From Amycolatopsis taiwanensis DSM 45107 (lineage in GTDB: Bacteria > Actinomycetota > Actinomycetes > Mycobacteriales > Pseudonocardiaceae), in contig NZ_JAFB01000003.1 in the NCBI RefSeq assembly GCF_000519205.1, forward strand, positions 207,428 to 271,427: a stretch of DNA of 64,000 bases. The letters run 5' to 3'. Under the pieces are notes generated by a model that was given only the letters and a program-made list of their open reading frames with translations, did no database searches and had not been told where the DNA came from. Below, one piece after another: positions 8,784 through 18,386 of the stretch; the first letter of the stretch is position 1, and the number at the start of each line of letters is the position of its first letter. A program made the translations under genes and the position numbers.

Positions 8784-10061
8784 CTAAAGCTCGTCGAGGA
8801 CCTTCTGGAACTCGTCGACGAACCGCTCCGCATCGTCGACGAAGGCGGGGTCCGTGGCCACGGTCAGCGAGAACACCCCGTACCAGCCGAGCACGCCGAC
8901 GACGAACGGCGTGCCGGGCGCGATCGGGATGATCGGGTACGCGGTGATCAGCGGGTACTCCCGCAGCGCGGTCGCCTGCCAGGTCGCGCCCGGCATGTTG
9001 GACACCGTGCCGCCGAAGAACCTCCCGCCGTAGACGGCGCGCGCGAACCAGGCATGCAGGACCGGCGGCATCAGCCCGGCGAGGGTGGTCATCACGAACC
9101 GCGAGGCGATCACGCGCGTGCCGGTGCGCAACCGCTTGGTGGCCTTCACGATCGCGGCGAGCCGGTCGCTCTCCGGCATCGCGCCCAGCGGCACCTCGAC
9201 CATCACGCCAGCCGTCACGTTGCCCTCGCGGCCCGGCCGGACCTCCGCGGCCAGCAACGGCACGTTGACCAGCAACGTCGACGGCAGCGGGCAGTCCGCG
9301 ACCCGCTGGATCGCCCCGGCCGTCCCGCACAGCAGCAGGTCGGTCACCCGCGCGCCGCGGGAGCGGGCCAGCGCGCGCACCGAGTCCAGGTCCAGCGGCA
9401 GGGTGGCGAAGCGCCGTCGCGCCGTGTCGCTCACCGGCAGCCGCGTCTTCGGACGTCGGTCGGTGGCCAGCTGGGCCAGACCGGCCACCCCACCGAGGAT
9501 CCGGCGCGCCCGGCCCGGAAACGCGCTGCCGTCCATGCCGGCCGTGAGATCCGGCGAGTCGAACAGGTTGAGCATCAGGTTGACCGTGCCGATCCCGTCG
9601 GCGACCGCGTGGTGCACCAGGTTGATGACCGCGCCCACGTGCTCCTCCACGCCGGTCACCACGAAGATCCGCCACAGCGGGCGGTCACGCGGCAGCAGCT
9701 GCGCGGACAGCTCGGCCACCAGCTCGTGCAGGGCCGCCATGCCACCGGGACGGCCGTCGGGCCCGCTCAGGTCGATCTCGCGGACGTGCCACGACCAGTC
9801 CAGCTCCTCGTGCGGCACCCACCGCGGCCGGCGCCACCGTGACGGCTCCGACAGGCGCTGGCGGAACCGGGGCAGCTCGCCCAGCTTTTCCCGGATCTGC
9901 TCGACCGCGCGCTCCCGCGTCGGCGGACCGGCCGCACGCGAGGTGTCGATCATGATCAGCCCGCCCACGTGGTGCGGTGCCGCGGCCGACTCGACGTGCA
10001 GGAAGAACGCGTCCGAGGCGGGCACCCGATCCCCTCGTTGTCCAGCCACGCCCCCGATCAT
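8784..10061 (-). CDS. Wax ester synthase / diacylglycerol acyltransferase (WS/DGAT family)
   Basis: A 425-aa acyl-CoA-dependent acyltransferase of the bacterial WS/DGAT type, which acylates diacylglycerol or fatty alcohols at lipid bodies or the membrane. The catalytic HHxxxDG motif is present as HHAVADG at 150-156, preceded by PLWRI near 128-132. A C-terminal condensation-like segment (NVPLLAAEVRPGREGN) is also typical. ATG at 10061 gives a normal family length; an open frame continues upstream but would read through repeat sequence. Codirectional with the SDR behind it, which could act on the same lipids. Confidence 0.9.
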   Translation of the reverse strand: MIGGVAGQRGDRVPASDAFFLHVESAAAPHHVGGLIMIDTSRAAGPPTRERAVEQIREKLGELPRFRQRLSEPSRWRRPRWVPHEELDWSWHVREIDLSGPDGRPGGMAALHELVAELSAQLLPRDRPLWRIFVVTGVEEHVGAVINLVHHAVADGIGTVNLMLNLFDSPDLTAGMDGSAFPGRARRILGGVAGLAQLATDRRPKTRLPVSDTARRRFATLPLDLDSVRALARSRGARVTDLLLCGTAGAIQRVADCPLPSTLLVNVPLLAAEVRPGREGNVTAGVMVEVPLGAMPESDRLAAIVKATKRLRTGTRVIASRFVMTTLAGLMPPVLHAWFARAVYGGRFFGGTVSNMPGATWQATALREYPLITAYPIIPIAPGTPFVVGVLGWYGVFSLTVATDPAFVDDAERFVDEFQKVLDEL

Positions 10062-10088
10062 GGCAGAAACCCGGCCTCGAGGAGATCC

Positions 10089-10113
10089 GAAGTGGCTTGC
10101 GTGGCGGTGCGGG
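10089..10113 (-). repeat. Repeat family B, copy 1 (partial)
   Basis: Read on the minus strand this contains the 19-bp core CCGCACCGCCACGCAAGCC followed by ACTTC. The core recurs at 31-32 kb and 63.7 kb, and in slightly changed form at 25.0 kb. Here it lies in the 73-bp gap between the SDR stop and the acyltransferase start; the other inverted half of the repeat is missing. Confidence 0.75.
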
Positions 10114-10134
10114 CAGCGGCACCCGAGGCAGCTG

Positions 10135-10887
10135 CTAGGAACCGCCGAACCGGCCGGCGAGCCGGCGGTAGACGCCGGGCAACACGGCGCGGACCGCGAC
10201 CGGCAGGCGCAGCCAGCCCGGGACGTAGGTCTCGGCGCGCCCATCACGCACGGCGCGCACCACCGCGGCAGCCACCCGGTCGGCCGGAATGGGCCGGGGC
10301 GAGCGCCGCTCGTACGGGCGGCCGCGGCGAGCGAAGAACTCGGTGTCCACCACGCCCGGCACCACCACACCGATCCCGACCCCGGTGCCGGACAGCTCGA
10401 ACCGCAGGCTTTCGGCGAACCCGTCGAGGCCCGCCTTGACCGCGCAGTAGACCGACTCGCCCGCCACCCCGGTGCGGCCGGCGATGGATGTGACGAACAC
10501 GATACGGCCGGGTGAGCGCAGCACCGGCAGCAGCGCGCGGGTCAGCTCGATCGGTGCGGTGAGGTTCACCGCGACCAACCGGCGCACTTCGTCGCCGGTC
10601 ATCTCGGTGAACGGGCCCGCCCAGCCGATCCCGGCGTTGTTGACCAGCACGTCCACCGCGCCGAACCGCCCGATGATCTCCTCGGCGGCGGAGGTCACCG
10701 CGCGGGCGTCGAAGAAGTCCGCCGGCAGCACGGCCCCCGAGGTCCGCTCGGCCAGCGCCGCGAGACGCGCGGGGTCGCGGCCGTGCAGCACCAGCCGGGC
10801 GCCCGCCCGGTGCAGCCTCAGCGCGGTGGCCGCGCCGATCCCCGAGGAGGCGCCGGTCACCACCACGACCGCCCCGTGCAGGTCCAC
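10135..10887 (-). CDS. Short-chain dehydrogenase/reductase
   Basis: A 250-aa classical SDR with NAD(P)-binding motif TGASSGIG at 11-18, NNAG at 83-86, and active-site Tyr147 and Lys151 (YxxxK). The C-terminal basic segment (WLRLPVAVRAVLPGVYRRLAGRF) is like that of SDRs acting on membrane lipids. Substrate unknown. GTG at 10887 lies 8 nt after the FKBP stop, so the two are probably cotranscribed, and it precedes the WS/DGAT gene. Confidence 0.88.
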   Translation of the reverse strand: MDLHGAVVVVTGASSGIGAATALRLHRAGARLVLHGRDPARLAALAERTSGAVLPADFFDARAVTSAAEEIIGRFGAVDVLVNNAGIGWAGPFTEMTGDEVRRLVAVNLTAPIELTRALLPVLRSPGRIVFVTSIAGRTGVAGESVYCAVKAGLDGFAESLRFELSGTGVGIGVVVPGVVDTEFFARRGRPYERRSPRPIPADRVAAAVVRAVRDGRAETYVPGWLRLPVAVRAVLPGVYRRLAGRFGGS

Positions 10888-10895
10888 GGCGGGAC

Positions 10896-11480
10896 TCAGC
10901 CGGTGACCTGCACGGCGTCGACCACGAAGACCAGAGTCTCGTTCGGCTTGATCGGGCCGTTGCCGGTGGCGCCGTAGCCCAGCTCCGGCGGGATGACCAG
11001 CAGGCGCCGGCCGCCCTGCTTCATGCCGTCCAGGCCCTGCTCCCAGCCCGGGATGACCTTGCCCTGCCCCACCGTCACGGGGTAGGGCTGGGCGCCGAAG
11101 GTGTTCTGCTGGTCCACCCTGTCCGACCAGGTGAACAGGTCGTAGTTGGTCTCCACGGTGCTGCCGGCGGCGACCGTCGCGCCCGTGCCCGCCTTCAGAT
11201 CCTTGGTGAGCAGGCTGGTCGGCGCGCTGCAGGTGTCCGGGATAGTGACCGATGGCTTGCTGCCGAAGTCACCGCTGACCTTGATGTCGTCGGCTGTGCA
11301 TGCGCGTGCCTGGGTGCTGGTCTGCGGCGCACCCGACGTCCCCGACACACCGGCCGGGCTCGGCGCCGGGTACGTGGGACCGTCACCCGCCGGGTAATTC
11401 GAAGCCACTTGGCTGTTGGCGCAGGCGGCGAGGCTCAGCGCCGCGGCCACCACGATCATCATCTTGCCAGCGTTACGCAT
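10896..11480 (-). CDS. Lipoprotein FKBP-type peptidyl-prolyl isomerase
   Basis: A 194-aa exported lipoprotein. A signal peptide ends in a lipobox (LAAC with Cys near 21), followed by a Ser/Thr/Pro-rich linker to about residue 75 and an FKBP domain over the last ~105 residues (VIPGWEQGLDGMKQGGRR, VIPPELGYG). It should fold proline-containing proteins outside the membrane. ATG at 11480 was chosen because the signal peptide begins there; upstream open frame lacks one. Confidence 0.92.
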   Translation of the reverse strand: MRNAGKMMIVVAAALSLAACANSQVASNYPAGDGPTYPAPSPAGVSGTSGAPQTSTQARACTADDIKVSGDFGSKPSVTIPDTCSAPTSLLTKDLKAGTGATVAAGSTVETNYDLFTWSDRVDQQNTFGAQPYPVTVGQGKVIPGWEQGLDGMKQGGRRLLVIPPELGYGATGNGPIKPNETLVFVVDAVQVTG

Positions 11481-11512
11481 GGCGCTCACCTTAACCGGGC
11501 GCTGACCAGTCC

Positions 11513-13810
11513 TTATCCGGTACCCACGAGTGGCGCCAACTCCGCGCGGGTGTAGACGATCCCGAGGCGGCGGGTCGCGCGGGTGAGCGCCACGTACAGG
11601 TCGTTCCATCCGCGTGGCGAGGAGGCCACGATCTCCTCCGGTGCCACGACGACCACCCCGTCGAACTCCAGCCCCTTGGCCTCGCCGACGGTGAGCAAGG
11701 ACACGCGGTCGTCGTCCGGGACTGCTTCACGCAGCTCGGCGAGCCGGCTCGCCGGACCGATCACGGCCACCGTGCCGCCGTCCACCGCGCTCATCTCGCG
11801 GTCCACGAGAGACAGTATGGGCTCCGTGGAAATCCTTTGTTGCCAAGGGGAAACGCCGGTTTCCCGGACCGATGTCGGCACCCGCAGGGCCGGATCCACC
11901 CGGGCGAGGGCGGCCGCGGCCAGGCCCATGATCTCCGCCGGGGTGCGGTAGTTGACGGTCAGCTCGCGCAGCCGCCACCGGTCGGCCACGTACGGGCCGA
12001 GCACGTCCTGCCAGGACGAGCTGCCCGCGGGCGCGCCGGTCTGCGCGATGTCGCCGACCAGGGTCATCGACCGGCTCGGGCACCGGCGCATCAGCAGCCG
12101 CCAGTCCATCGGGGACAGTTCCTGCGCCTCGTCGACGATCACGTGCCCGAACGTCCACCGGCGATCCCGGCGGGCCCGCTCGGCGGCGGTCAGCTCGCTG
12201 CGGCGTTGCTGCCGTTCGGCGAACAGCTCGGCGTCGAGGACGTCGGCGACCCGCAGCACTTCCTCGTCGATGATCTCCTCGTCCTGCTCGAGGATGTGCA
12301 GCACGCCCTCGGCATAGGCACGCTCCTCGCGTTCGCGCCGCTCCCGCGCGGCCCGCTGCTCGATGTCGTCCACGCCGAGCAGCTCGGCGAGCTCGTCGAG
12401 CAGCGGCACGTCGGCCGGCGTCCACCTCGACTGGGCCGGCCGTAGCAGGTGGGCGCGCTCGGACTCGGTGAGCGCCTGCCCGGAGGCGGCGGCGAGGCGC
12501 TCCGGCGAGGCGAACAGCTCACGCAGCAGCCGTTGCGGGGTCAGCTTGGGCCACAGGGAATCCAGCGCGGCCTGGACGGTCTCCGAGGCGGCCAGCTCGG
12601 CGTGGATCTCCGCGTGGTCCCTCGCGTCGAGCACCTCGGCGTCGGGCTTTTCCCCCTCCTGGAGGGGAATGTCGGGCACCCCTTCGAACAGGTCCACCTC
12701 GAACCGGCGCGCGGCCTGCTCGCCCAGGTCCGCGAAGACCTCCTCGACGAACACCCGGCGGGCGAGGTTGTGCGGGCGGAGGGTGCCGCGCGCCTTGGCG
12801 CGAGCCCGTTCGCAAGTGGCGGGGTCGAGGCTGAGCACACCGCCGTCGAACGGGACTTCCAGCACGCCCTCGGGCACCTGCTGCCGGTCACGGACCGCCT
12901 CGGCGAGCACGTCGGCCAGCACCGCACGGCCCTTGATCTCCGCCGCCTCCCGGGTGTCCACGCCGGTGGCAAGCACGCCCGGGAACAGCTGACCGACCGT
13001 GGACAGCAGCACGTCGGTCTCGCCCAGCGAGGGCAGCACCTGCCCGATGTAGCGCAGGAACGTGCTGTTCGGCCCGACCACGAGCACTCCGCGGCCGGAC
13101 AACTGCTCGCGGTAGGTGTAGAGCAGATAGGCGGCGCGGTGCAGGGCCACGGCGGTCTTCCCGGTGCCGGGACCACCCTGCACGACGAGCACGCCGCCCA
13201 GGCCGTCGGTGATGATCCGGTCCTGCTCGGCCTGGATGGTGGCGACGATGTCGCTCATCTCCCCGGTCCGGCGCCGTTCCAGCGCGGCGAGCAGCGCCGC
13301 TTCACCGGCCAGGCCGAGGTTGTCGCCGCTCTCGGCGGAGGACAGGTCGAGGATCTCGTCGTCGAGCTCGACCACCTTGCGGCTCAGCGTGCGGATGTGG
13401 CGGCGCCGCCGCACGCCCTCCGGGGAAGCGGCCGTGGCCAGGTAGAACGGCCGCGCGGCGGGCGCGCGCCAATCGAGCAGCAGCGGCTCGTAGTCGTTGT
13501 CGGCGTCGAACAGGCCGAGCCGGCCGACGTAGGTGGTCTGGCCGTCGTGGAAGTCGAGTCGGCCGAAGCACAGGCCCTGCTCCACGGAGGTGAGCTGGGC
13601 GAGTCGCTCGGAATACATGGTGGCCGAGACGTCGCGCTCGGTCCGTGCCTGCGGCGTGCCGCCGGTCTGGTTCAGTGTGCCGGTGAGCCCCAGCTGGGCG
13701 GTCTCCCGTTCATCGTCGAGCTTGCGGTAGAGCATCGACACGTAGTCCTGCTCCCCCGCGAGATCGGTCGTGTTCTCCGGTTCCCGTTCTGGCGACAGGG
13801 ACACGAGCAA
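11513..13810 (-). CDS. helR: HelD/HelR-type RNA polymerase-recycling ATPase (UvrD-like helicase fold)
   Basis: A 765-aa superfamily 1 ATPase. An N-terminal charged segment (1-60) precedes RFDFHDG/YVGRLGLFD-type HelD motifs (80-105). Walker A QGGPGTGKTA is at 211-220, and Walker B FGHVIVDEAQELSPMDW with the final nucleotide-binding motif GEAKGLEFDGVVVV lie in the C-terminal half. HelD/HelR proteins pull stalled RNA polymerase off DNA, and the actinobacterial form protects against rifamycins. I did not recognise the rifamycin-associated element upstream. The start is uncertain: TTG at 13810 has only a weak ribosome-binding site, and GTG at 13804 is an alternative. Confidence 0.85.
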   Translation of the reverse strand: MLVSLSPEREPENTTDLAGEQDYVSMLYRKLDDERETAQLGLTGTLNQTGGTPQARTERDVSATMYSERLAQLTSVEQGLCFGRLDFHDGQTTYVGRLGLFDADNDYEPLLLDWRAPAARPFYLATAASPEGVRRRRHIRTLSRKVVELDDEILDLSSAESGDNLGLAGEAALLAALERRRTGEMSDIVATIQAEQDRIITDGLGGVLVVQGGPGTGKTAVALHRAAYLLYTYREQLSGRGVLVVGPNSTFLRYIGQVLPSLGETDVLLSTVGQLFPGVLATGVDTREAAEIKGRAVLADVLAEAVRDRQQVPEGVLEVPFDGGVLSLDPATCERARAKARGTLRPHNLARRVFVEEVFADLGEQAARRFEVDLFEGVPDIPLQEGEKPDAEVLDARDHAEIHAELAASETVQAALDSLWPKLTPQRLLRELFASPERLAAASGQALTESERAHLLRPAQSRWTPADVPLLDELAELLGVDDIEQRAARERREREERAYAEGVLHILEQDEEIIDEEVLRVADVLDAELFAERQQRRSELTAAERARRDRRWTFGHVIVDEAQELSPMDWRLLMRRCPSRSMTLVGDIAQTGAPAGSSSWQDVLGPYVADRWRLRELTVNYRTPAEIMGLAAAALARVDPALRVPTSVRETGVSPWQQRISTEPILSLVDREMSAVDGGTVAVIGPASRLAELREAVPDDDRVSLLTVGEAKGLEFDGVVVVAPEEIVASSPRGWNDLYVALTRATRRLGIVYTRAELAPLVGTG

Positions 13811-13919
13811 CCCACTTTCGCATCAGGATTTCGTGGCCCGAGGTTCGTGACCCGAGCCCTCGATCATACCGGCGAACGCGGCGGCTACTCGCGAACGCGG
13901 GGCTACCGGCGAAGCGACG

Positions 13920-14882
13920 TCAGAACGGCAGGCCGAGCGCGGGCATCCCGATCGCGGAGTCGACGGCCAGCGCGCAGAACACGACCATCAGATAGGTGTT
14001 CGAGCGGTGGAACAGCGCCATCGGCTTGGTCTTCGCGCCCTGGCGCACCTGACGGAACAGGCCGTGCGCGTAGCAGAGGAACCAGGTGCCGGCGGCGAGC
14101 GCGAAGACCGCGTAAAGCCAGCTCGTCGCGGGCACCAGCAGCAGCGTCCAGCCGACCATCACCCACGAGTAGATGACGATCTGCCGCGCGACGTGCTCCG
14201 GGGTGGCGACCACGGGCAGCATCGGCACGCCCGCACGCTCGTAGTCCTCGCGGTACTTCATCGCCAGCGCCCAGGTGTGCGGCGGGGTCCAGAAGAAGAT
14301 CACCGCGAACATCACGAACGCCGGCCACTGCACCGTGCCGGTCACGGCGGCCCAGCCGATCACCACGGGCATGCAGCCGGCCGCCCCGCCCCACACGACG
14401 TTCTGCGCCGTACGCCGCTTCAACACCAGCGTGTAGACGAAGATGTAGAAGAGGATGGTGGCCACGGCCAGCACCGCGGCGAGCGGGTTGACTGTGAAAT
14501 ACAGCATCACGAACGAACCCGCGCCCAGCACGAGGCCGAACAGCAGCGCGTTGCGGCGGGGCACCGAGTCGCGCACCAGCGGACGGCGCTTCGTGCGGTT
14601 CATCACTTTGTCGATGTCCGCGTCGATCACGCAGTTCAGCGCGTTCGCGCTGCCCGCTGCCATGCTGCCGCCGACCAGCGTGGCCAGCATCAGCCAGGGC
14701 GAGGGAATCGCCCGCCCGGCGAGGAACATCGCCGGGATGGTGGTGACCAGCAGCAGCTCGATGACCTGCGGCTTGGTCAGCGCAAGGTAAGCACCGGCGA
14801 GCTGGCGGACGCGGCGAAGCCCGGTGGGCTGCACACCGATGGTGCGCTCACTGCGTCGGCGCGCAGCGTTCACCAACGACAT
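13920..14882 (-). CDS. ctaB: Protoheme IX farnesyltransferase
   Basis: A 320-aa polytopic UbiA-family prenyltransferase that attaches farnesyl to heme B, giving heme O for cytochrome oxidase. The prenyl-diphosphate-binding motif [18 protein letters not shown] is near 80-97, with a second [11 protein letters not shown] motif. About nine hydrophobic segments are visible. ATG at 14882 has AGGGAG 4-9 nt upstream. It is divergent from tkt across 275 bp, as in mycobacteria. Confidence 0.95.
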   Translation of the reverse strand: MSLVNAARRRSERTIGVQPTGLRRVRQLAGAYLALTKPQVIELLLVTTIPAMFLAGRAIPSPWLMLATLVGGSMAAGSANALNCVIDADIDKVMNRTKRRPLVRDSVPRRNALLFGLVLGAGSFVMLYFTVNPLAAVLAVATILFYIFVYTLVLKRRTAQNVVWGGAAGCMPVVIGWAAVTGTVQWPAFVMFAVIFFWTPPHTWALAMKYREDYERAGVPMLPVVATPEHVARQIVIYSWVMVGWTLLLVPATSWLYAVFALAAGTWFLCYAHGLFRQVRQGAKTKPMALFHRSNTYLMVVFCALAVDSAIGMPALGLPF

Positions 14883-15001
14883 TTTGCTCCCTGGGTCGAG
14901 TTCGGCCGGCGCCCGCACGGAACCGCCTTCGCGACCGATCGTAATCACGTCCGATTCCTGACGGCGGACAGGGGTGACGCTGTGTGTGAGGCGTGTCCGG
15001 G

Positions 15002-15030
15002 TTGGCACCACTGGGTAGCCGACCTACTAG
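15002..15030 (+). promoter_or_regulatory. Candidate promoter of the pentose-phosphate operon
   Basis: TTGGCA (15002-15007) and TACTAG (15025-15030) are separated by exactly 17 bp in the ctaB-tkt divergent region, giving a leader of about 120 nt before the tkt GTG. This is the best sigma-70-like pair in that region. Confidence 0.55.
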
Positions 15031-15157
15031 GCTGGCGCCGGAGGCCGGGGTGCCCGGCCGCCGGCAGGAATAACCTCCCTTCGGAATCGATTGGGATGAG
15101 TGGGCCTGCGCGAGAGACATCGACCGTTACGACAACAGCACGGGGAGCCCGAGTTCA

Positions 15158-17260
15158 GTGTCCGAAACCGCCCCTATCAGCGAGAACAACCCTCTGCTCC
15201 GGCGGAACGTGCCGGCCGACTGGACCGATCTCGACACCCGCGCCGTGGACACCGTCCGAGTGCTCGCGGCCGATGCCGTCGAGAACGCCGGTAACGGCCA
15301 TCCCGGCACCGCGATGAGCCTGGCGCCGCTGGCGTACACGCTCTTCCAGCGCGTGATGCGGCACGACCCCGAGGACCCCGAGTGGCCGGCCCGCGACCGG
15401 TTCGTCCTCTCCGCCGGCCACAGCAGTGTGACCCTCTACATCCAGTTGTTCCTCGCCGGATACGGGCTCGAACTGGCCGACCTCAAGCAGTTGCGCAAGT
15501 GGGGCTCGAAGACCCCTGGCCACCCCGAGCACGGGCACACCGCGGGTGTGGAGACGACCACCGGCCCGCTCGGCCAGGGCCTGGCCAACGCGGTCGGCAT
15601 GGCCATGGCCGCACGGCGTGAGCGGGGCCTGCTCGACCCCGACCCGGCCCCCGGCGAGAGCCTGTTCGACCACCACATCTACGTGATCGCCTCCGACGGT
15701 GACATCGAGGAAGGCGTCACCTCCGAAGCCTCCTCGCTGGCCGGGCGGCAGGAACTGGGCAACCTGATCGTCTTCTACGACGACAACAAGATCTCCATCG
15801 AGGACGACACCACCATCGCGCTGTCCGAGGACACCGCCAAGCGCTACGAGTCCTACGGCTGGCACGTGCAGGTCGTCGAGGGCGGCGAGGACGTCGTGGC
15901 GATCGAGGAGGCGATCAGGGCGGCCAAGGCCGACCCGCGGCCGTCGTTCATCGCGCTGCGCACCATCATCGGCTATCCCGCGCCGACCAAGATGAACACC
16001 GGCAAATCGCACGGTGCCGCGCTCGGCGCTGAGGAGGTCGCCGCGGTCAAGCGGATCCTCGGCTTCGACCCCGACCAGAACTTCGAGGTCGCCGAGGAGG
16101 TGCTGGCCGCCACCCGTAAGGCCGTCGACCGCGGCAAGAAGTGGCGCGCCGAGTGGCAGGAGCGCTTCGACGCCTGGGCCGCGGCGAACCCGGAGCGCAA
16201 GGCCCTCGCCGACCGGCTGGCCACCCGGAGCCTGCCCGCGGGCTGGGAGCAGAAGCTGCCCACCTGGGAGCCCGACGCCAAGGGCGTCGCCACCCGCAAG
16301 GCCAGCGGTGAGGTCCTCTCCGCGCTCGCCGACGTGCTGCCCGAACTGTGGGGCGGGTCGGCGGACCTGGCCGAGAGCAACAACACCACGATGAAGGGCG
16401 CCGACTCCTTCGGTCCGGAGAAGGCCGCCACCGGGATGTGGCGCGCGCACCCCTACGGCCGCACCCTGCACTTCGGGGTCCGTGAGCACGCCATGGGCTC
16501 GATCCTCAACGGCATCGCGCTGCACGGCGGGACCCGGCCCTACGGCGCCACGTTCCTCGTGTTCAGCGACTACATGCGCCCGCCGGTGCGGCTGGCCGCG
16601 CTGATGAACCTGCCGGTGACCTACGTGTGGACGCACGACTCGATCGGCCTCGGCGAGGACGGCCCGACGCACCAGCCGATCGAGCACCTCGCGACGCTGC
16701 GCGCCATCCCCGGACTGAACGTGGTCCGGCCCGCCGACGCGAACGAGACCGCGGCCGCCTGGAAGGCGATCCTGGAGGACGTCGGCCACCCGTCGGGCCT
16801 GGCGCTGACCCGCCAGAACGTTCCGGTGCTGGAAGGCACCTCCGCCGAGGGCGTGGCCAAGGGCGGGTACGTGCTCGCCGAGGCGTCGAACGGCTCGCCC
16901 GAGGTGGTGCTGATCGGCACCGGTTCCGAGGTGCAGCTTGCCGTCGAGGCCCGGGAGGCTCTGGAGGCCGCGGGTGTGCCCACCCGGGTCGTGTCCATGC
17001 CGTGCGTCGAGTGGTTCGACGCGCAGGACGAGGAGTACCGCGAGTCGGTGCTGCCGTCGGGCGTCAGGGCCCGGGTGGCCGTGGAGGCGGGTCTGGCGCA
17101 GCCGTGGTACCGCTACGTCGGTGACGCCGGCGAGATCGTGTCGATCGAGCACTTCGGTGCCTCGGCCGACTTCAAGACCCTGTTCCGCGAGTTCGGGTTC
17201 ACCGCCGACGCCGTCGCCGACGCCGCGCGCCGCTCGCTGGCCAAGACCAGGAAATCGTGA
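15158..17260 (+). CDS. tkt: Transketolase
   Basis: A 700-aa thiamine-diphosphate enzyme that transfers two-carbon units between sugar phosphates in the pentose-phosphate pathway. Typical landmarks: [10 protein letters not shown] near 46-55, the TPP/metal motif [12 protein letters not shown] near 177-188 with downstream [28 protein letters not shown] near 494-512. GTG at 15158 fits the usual N-terminus. It heads the tkt-tal-pgi-zwf-opcA-pgl operon, and its TGA overlaps a GTG 9 codons before the tal ATG. Confidence 0.97.
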   Translation: MSETAPISENNPLLRRNVPADWTDLDTRAVDTVRVLAADAVENAGNGHPGTAMSLAPLAYTLFQRVMRHDPEDPEWPARDRFVLSAGHSSVTLYIQLFLAGYGLELADLKQLRKWGSKTPGHPEHGHTAGVETTTGPLGQGLANAVGMAMAARRERGLLDPDPAPGESLFDHHIYVIASDGDIEEGVTSEASSLAGRQELGNLIVFYDDNKISIEDDTTIALSEDTAKRYESYGWHVQVVEGGEDVVAIEEAIRAAKADPRPSFIALRTIIGYPAPTKMNTGKSHGAALGAEEVAAVKRILGFDPDQNFEVAEEVLAATRKAVDRGKKWRAEWQERFDAWAAANPERKALADRLATRSLPAGWEQKLPTWEPDAKGVATRKASGEVLSALADVLPELWGGSADLAESNNTTMKGADSFGPEKAATGMWRAHPYGRTLHFGVREHAMGSILNGIALHGGTRPYGATFLVFSDYMRPPVRLAALMNLPVTYVWTHDSIGLGEDGPTHQPIEHLATLRAIPGLNVVRPADANETAAAWKAILEDVGHPSGLALTRQNVPVLEGTSAEGVAKGGYVLAEASNGSPEVVLIGTGSEVQLAVEAREALEAAGVPTRVVSMPCVEWFDAQDEEYRESVLPSGVRARVAVEAGLAQPWYRYVGDAGEIVSIEHFGASADFKTLFREFGFTADAVADAARRSLAKTRKS

Positions 17261-17274
17261 AAGGGATGACACTC

Positions 17275-18384
17275 ATGACCGACCGACTTGCTCAGCTCTC
17301 CCAGGCCGGCGTGTCCATCTGGCTCGACGACCTGTCCCGGGAACGGCTCGACACCGGCAACCTCGCCGAGCTGATCCGCGACAAGCACGTTGTCGGGGTC
17401 ACCACCAACCCGACCATCTTCGCCAACGCCCTGTCCCGGGGCGATGCCTACGACGAACAGGTCCGTGAGCTGGCCGCCCGCGGAGCCGACCTGGCCGCCG
17501 CGGTCCGGGAGCTGACCACCACCGACGTGCGCAACGCCGCGGACCTCTTCCGCGACGTCTACCGCGCGACCGGCGGCACCGACGGCCGGGTGTCCATCGA
17601 GGTGGACCCGTCGCTGGCCAGGGACACCGAGCAGACGGTGGCCGAGGCCAAGGAGCTGTGGAAGGCCGTCGACCGGCCGAACATCTTCGTGAAGATCCCG
17701 GCCACCGAGGAAGGACTGCCGGCGATCACCCGGACCCTGGGCGAGGGCATCAGCGTCAACGTCACGCTGATCTTCTCGGTCGAGCGCTACCGCAAGGTGA
17801 TCGACGCCTTCTTCGCCGGCCTGGAGTTGGCCAAGGCAAACGGCCACGACCTGCGCGCGATCGAGTCGGTGGCGTCGTTCTTCGTGTCCCGGGTGGACAC
17901 CGAGGTCGACAAGCGGCTCGACGCGATCGGTTCCGAGGAGGCGAAGGCGGCGCGCGGTGAGGCGGCCATCGCCAACGCCCGGCTCGCCTACGCCGCCTAC
18001 GAGGAGCTGTTCGCCACCGACCGCTGGCAGGCGCTGAAGGCGGCCGGCGCCAACCCGCAGCGCCCGCTGTGGGCGTCCACCGGGGTGAAGGATCCGTCCT
18101 ATTCGGACACCCGCTACGTGGACGACCTGGTGGTCGCCGGCATCGTCAACACCATGCCGGAGAAGACCCTCTTCGCGGTGGCCGACCACGCCGAGATCGA
18201 CGGTGACCGGGTCACCGGCACCGCCGAGCAGGCCCAGCAGGTGTTTGACAGGCTAGCCACGCTGGGTATCGACATGGCGGACGTCTTCCGCACCCTGGAG
18301 GACGAGGGTGTGGACAAGTTCGACAAGTCGTGGGCCGAGCTGCTGGACACGGTCGCCGGCCAGCTGGGCAAGACGAAGGGCTGA
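17275..18384 (+). CDS. tal: Transaldolase
   Basis: A 369-aa transaldolase of the actinobacterial long type, which exchanges dihydroxyacetone units between sugar phosphates. The Schiff-base lysine is Lys140 in [26 protein letters not shown] is at 41-52. ATG 17275 was chosen because AAAGGG sits 9 nt upstream and the protein starts [10 protein letters not shown] as expected. GTG 17257 (overlapping the tkt stop) and ATG 17266 are in the same frame and could give slightly longer, coupled products. Confidence 0.96.
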   Translation: MTDRLAQLSQAGVSIWLDDLSRERLDTGNLAELIRDKHVVGVTTNPTIFANALSRGDAYDEQVRELAARGADLAAAVRELTTTDVRNAADLFRDVYRATGGTDGRVSIEVDPSLARDTEQTVAEAKELWKAVDRPNIFVKIPATEEGLPAITRTLGEGISVNVTLIFSVERYRKVIDAFFAGLELAKANGHDLRAIESVASFFVSRVDTEVDKRLDAIGSEEAKAARGEAAIANARLAYAAYEELFATDRWQALKAAGANPQRPLWASTGVKDPSYSDTRYVDDLVVAGIVNTMPEKTLFAVADHAEIDGDRVTGTAEQAQQVFDRLATLGIDMADVFRTLEDEGVDKFDKSWAELLDTVAGQLGKTKG

Positions 18385-18386
18385 CC

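Noticed and set aside
15155-17272. A 705-codon open frame antisense to tkt
   Set aside because: Shadow of transketolase; low-complexity Gly/Val/Arg/His composition and no recognisable motif.
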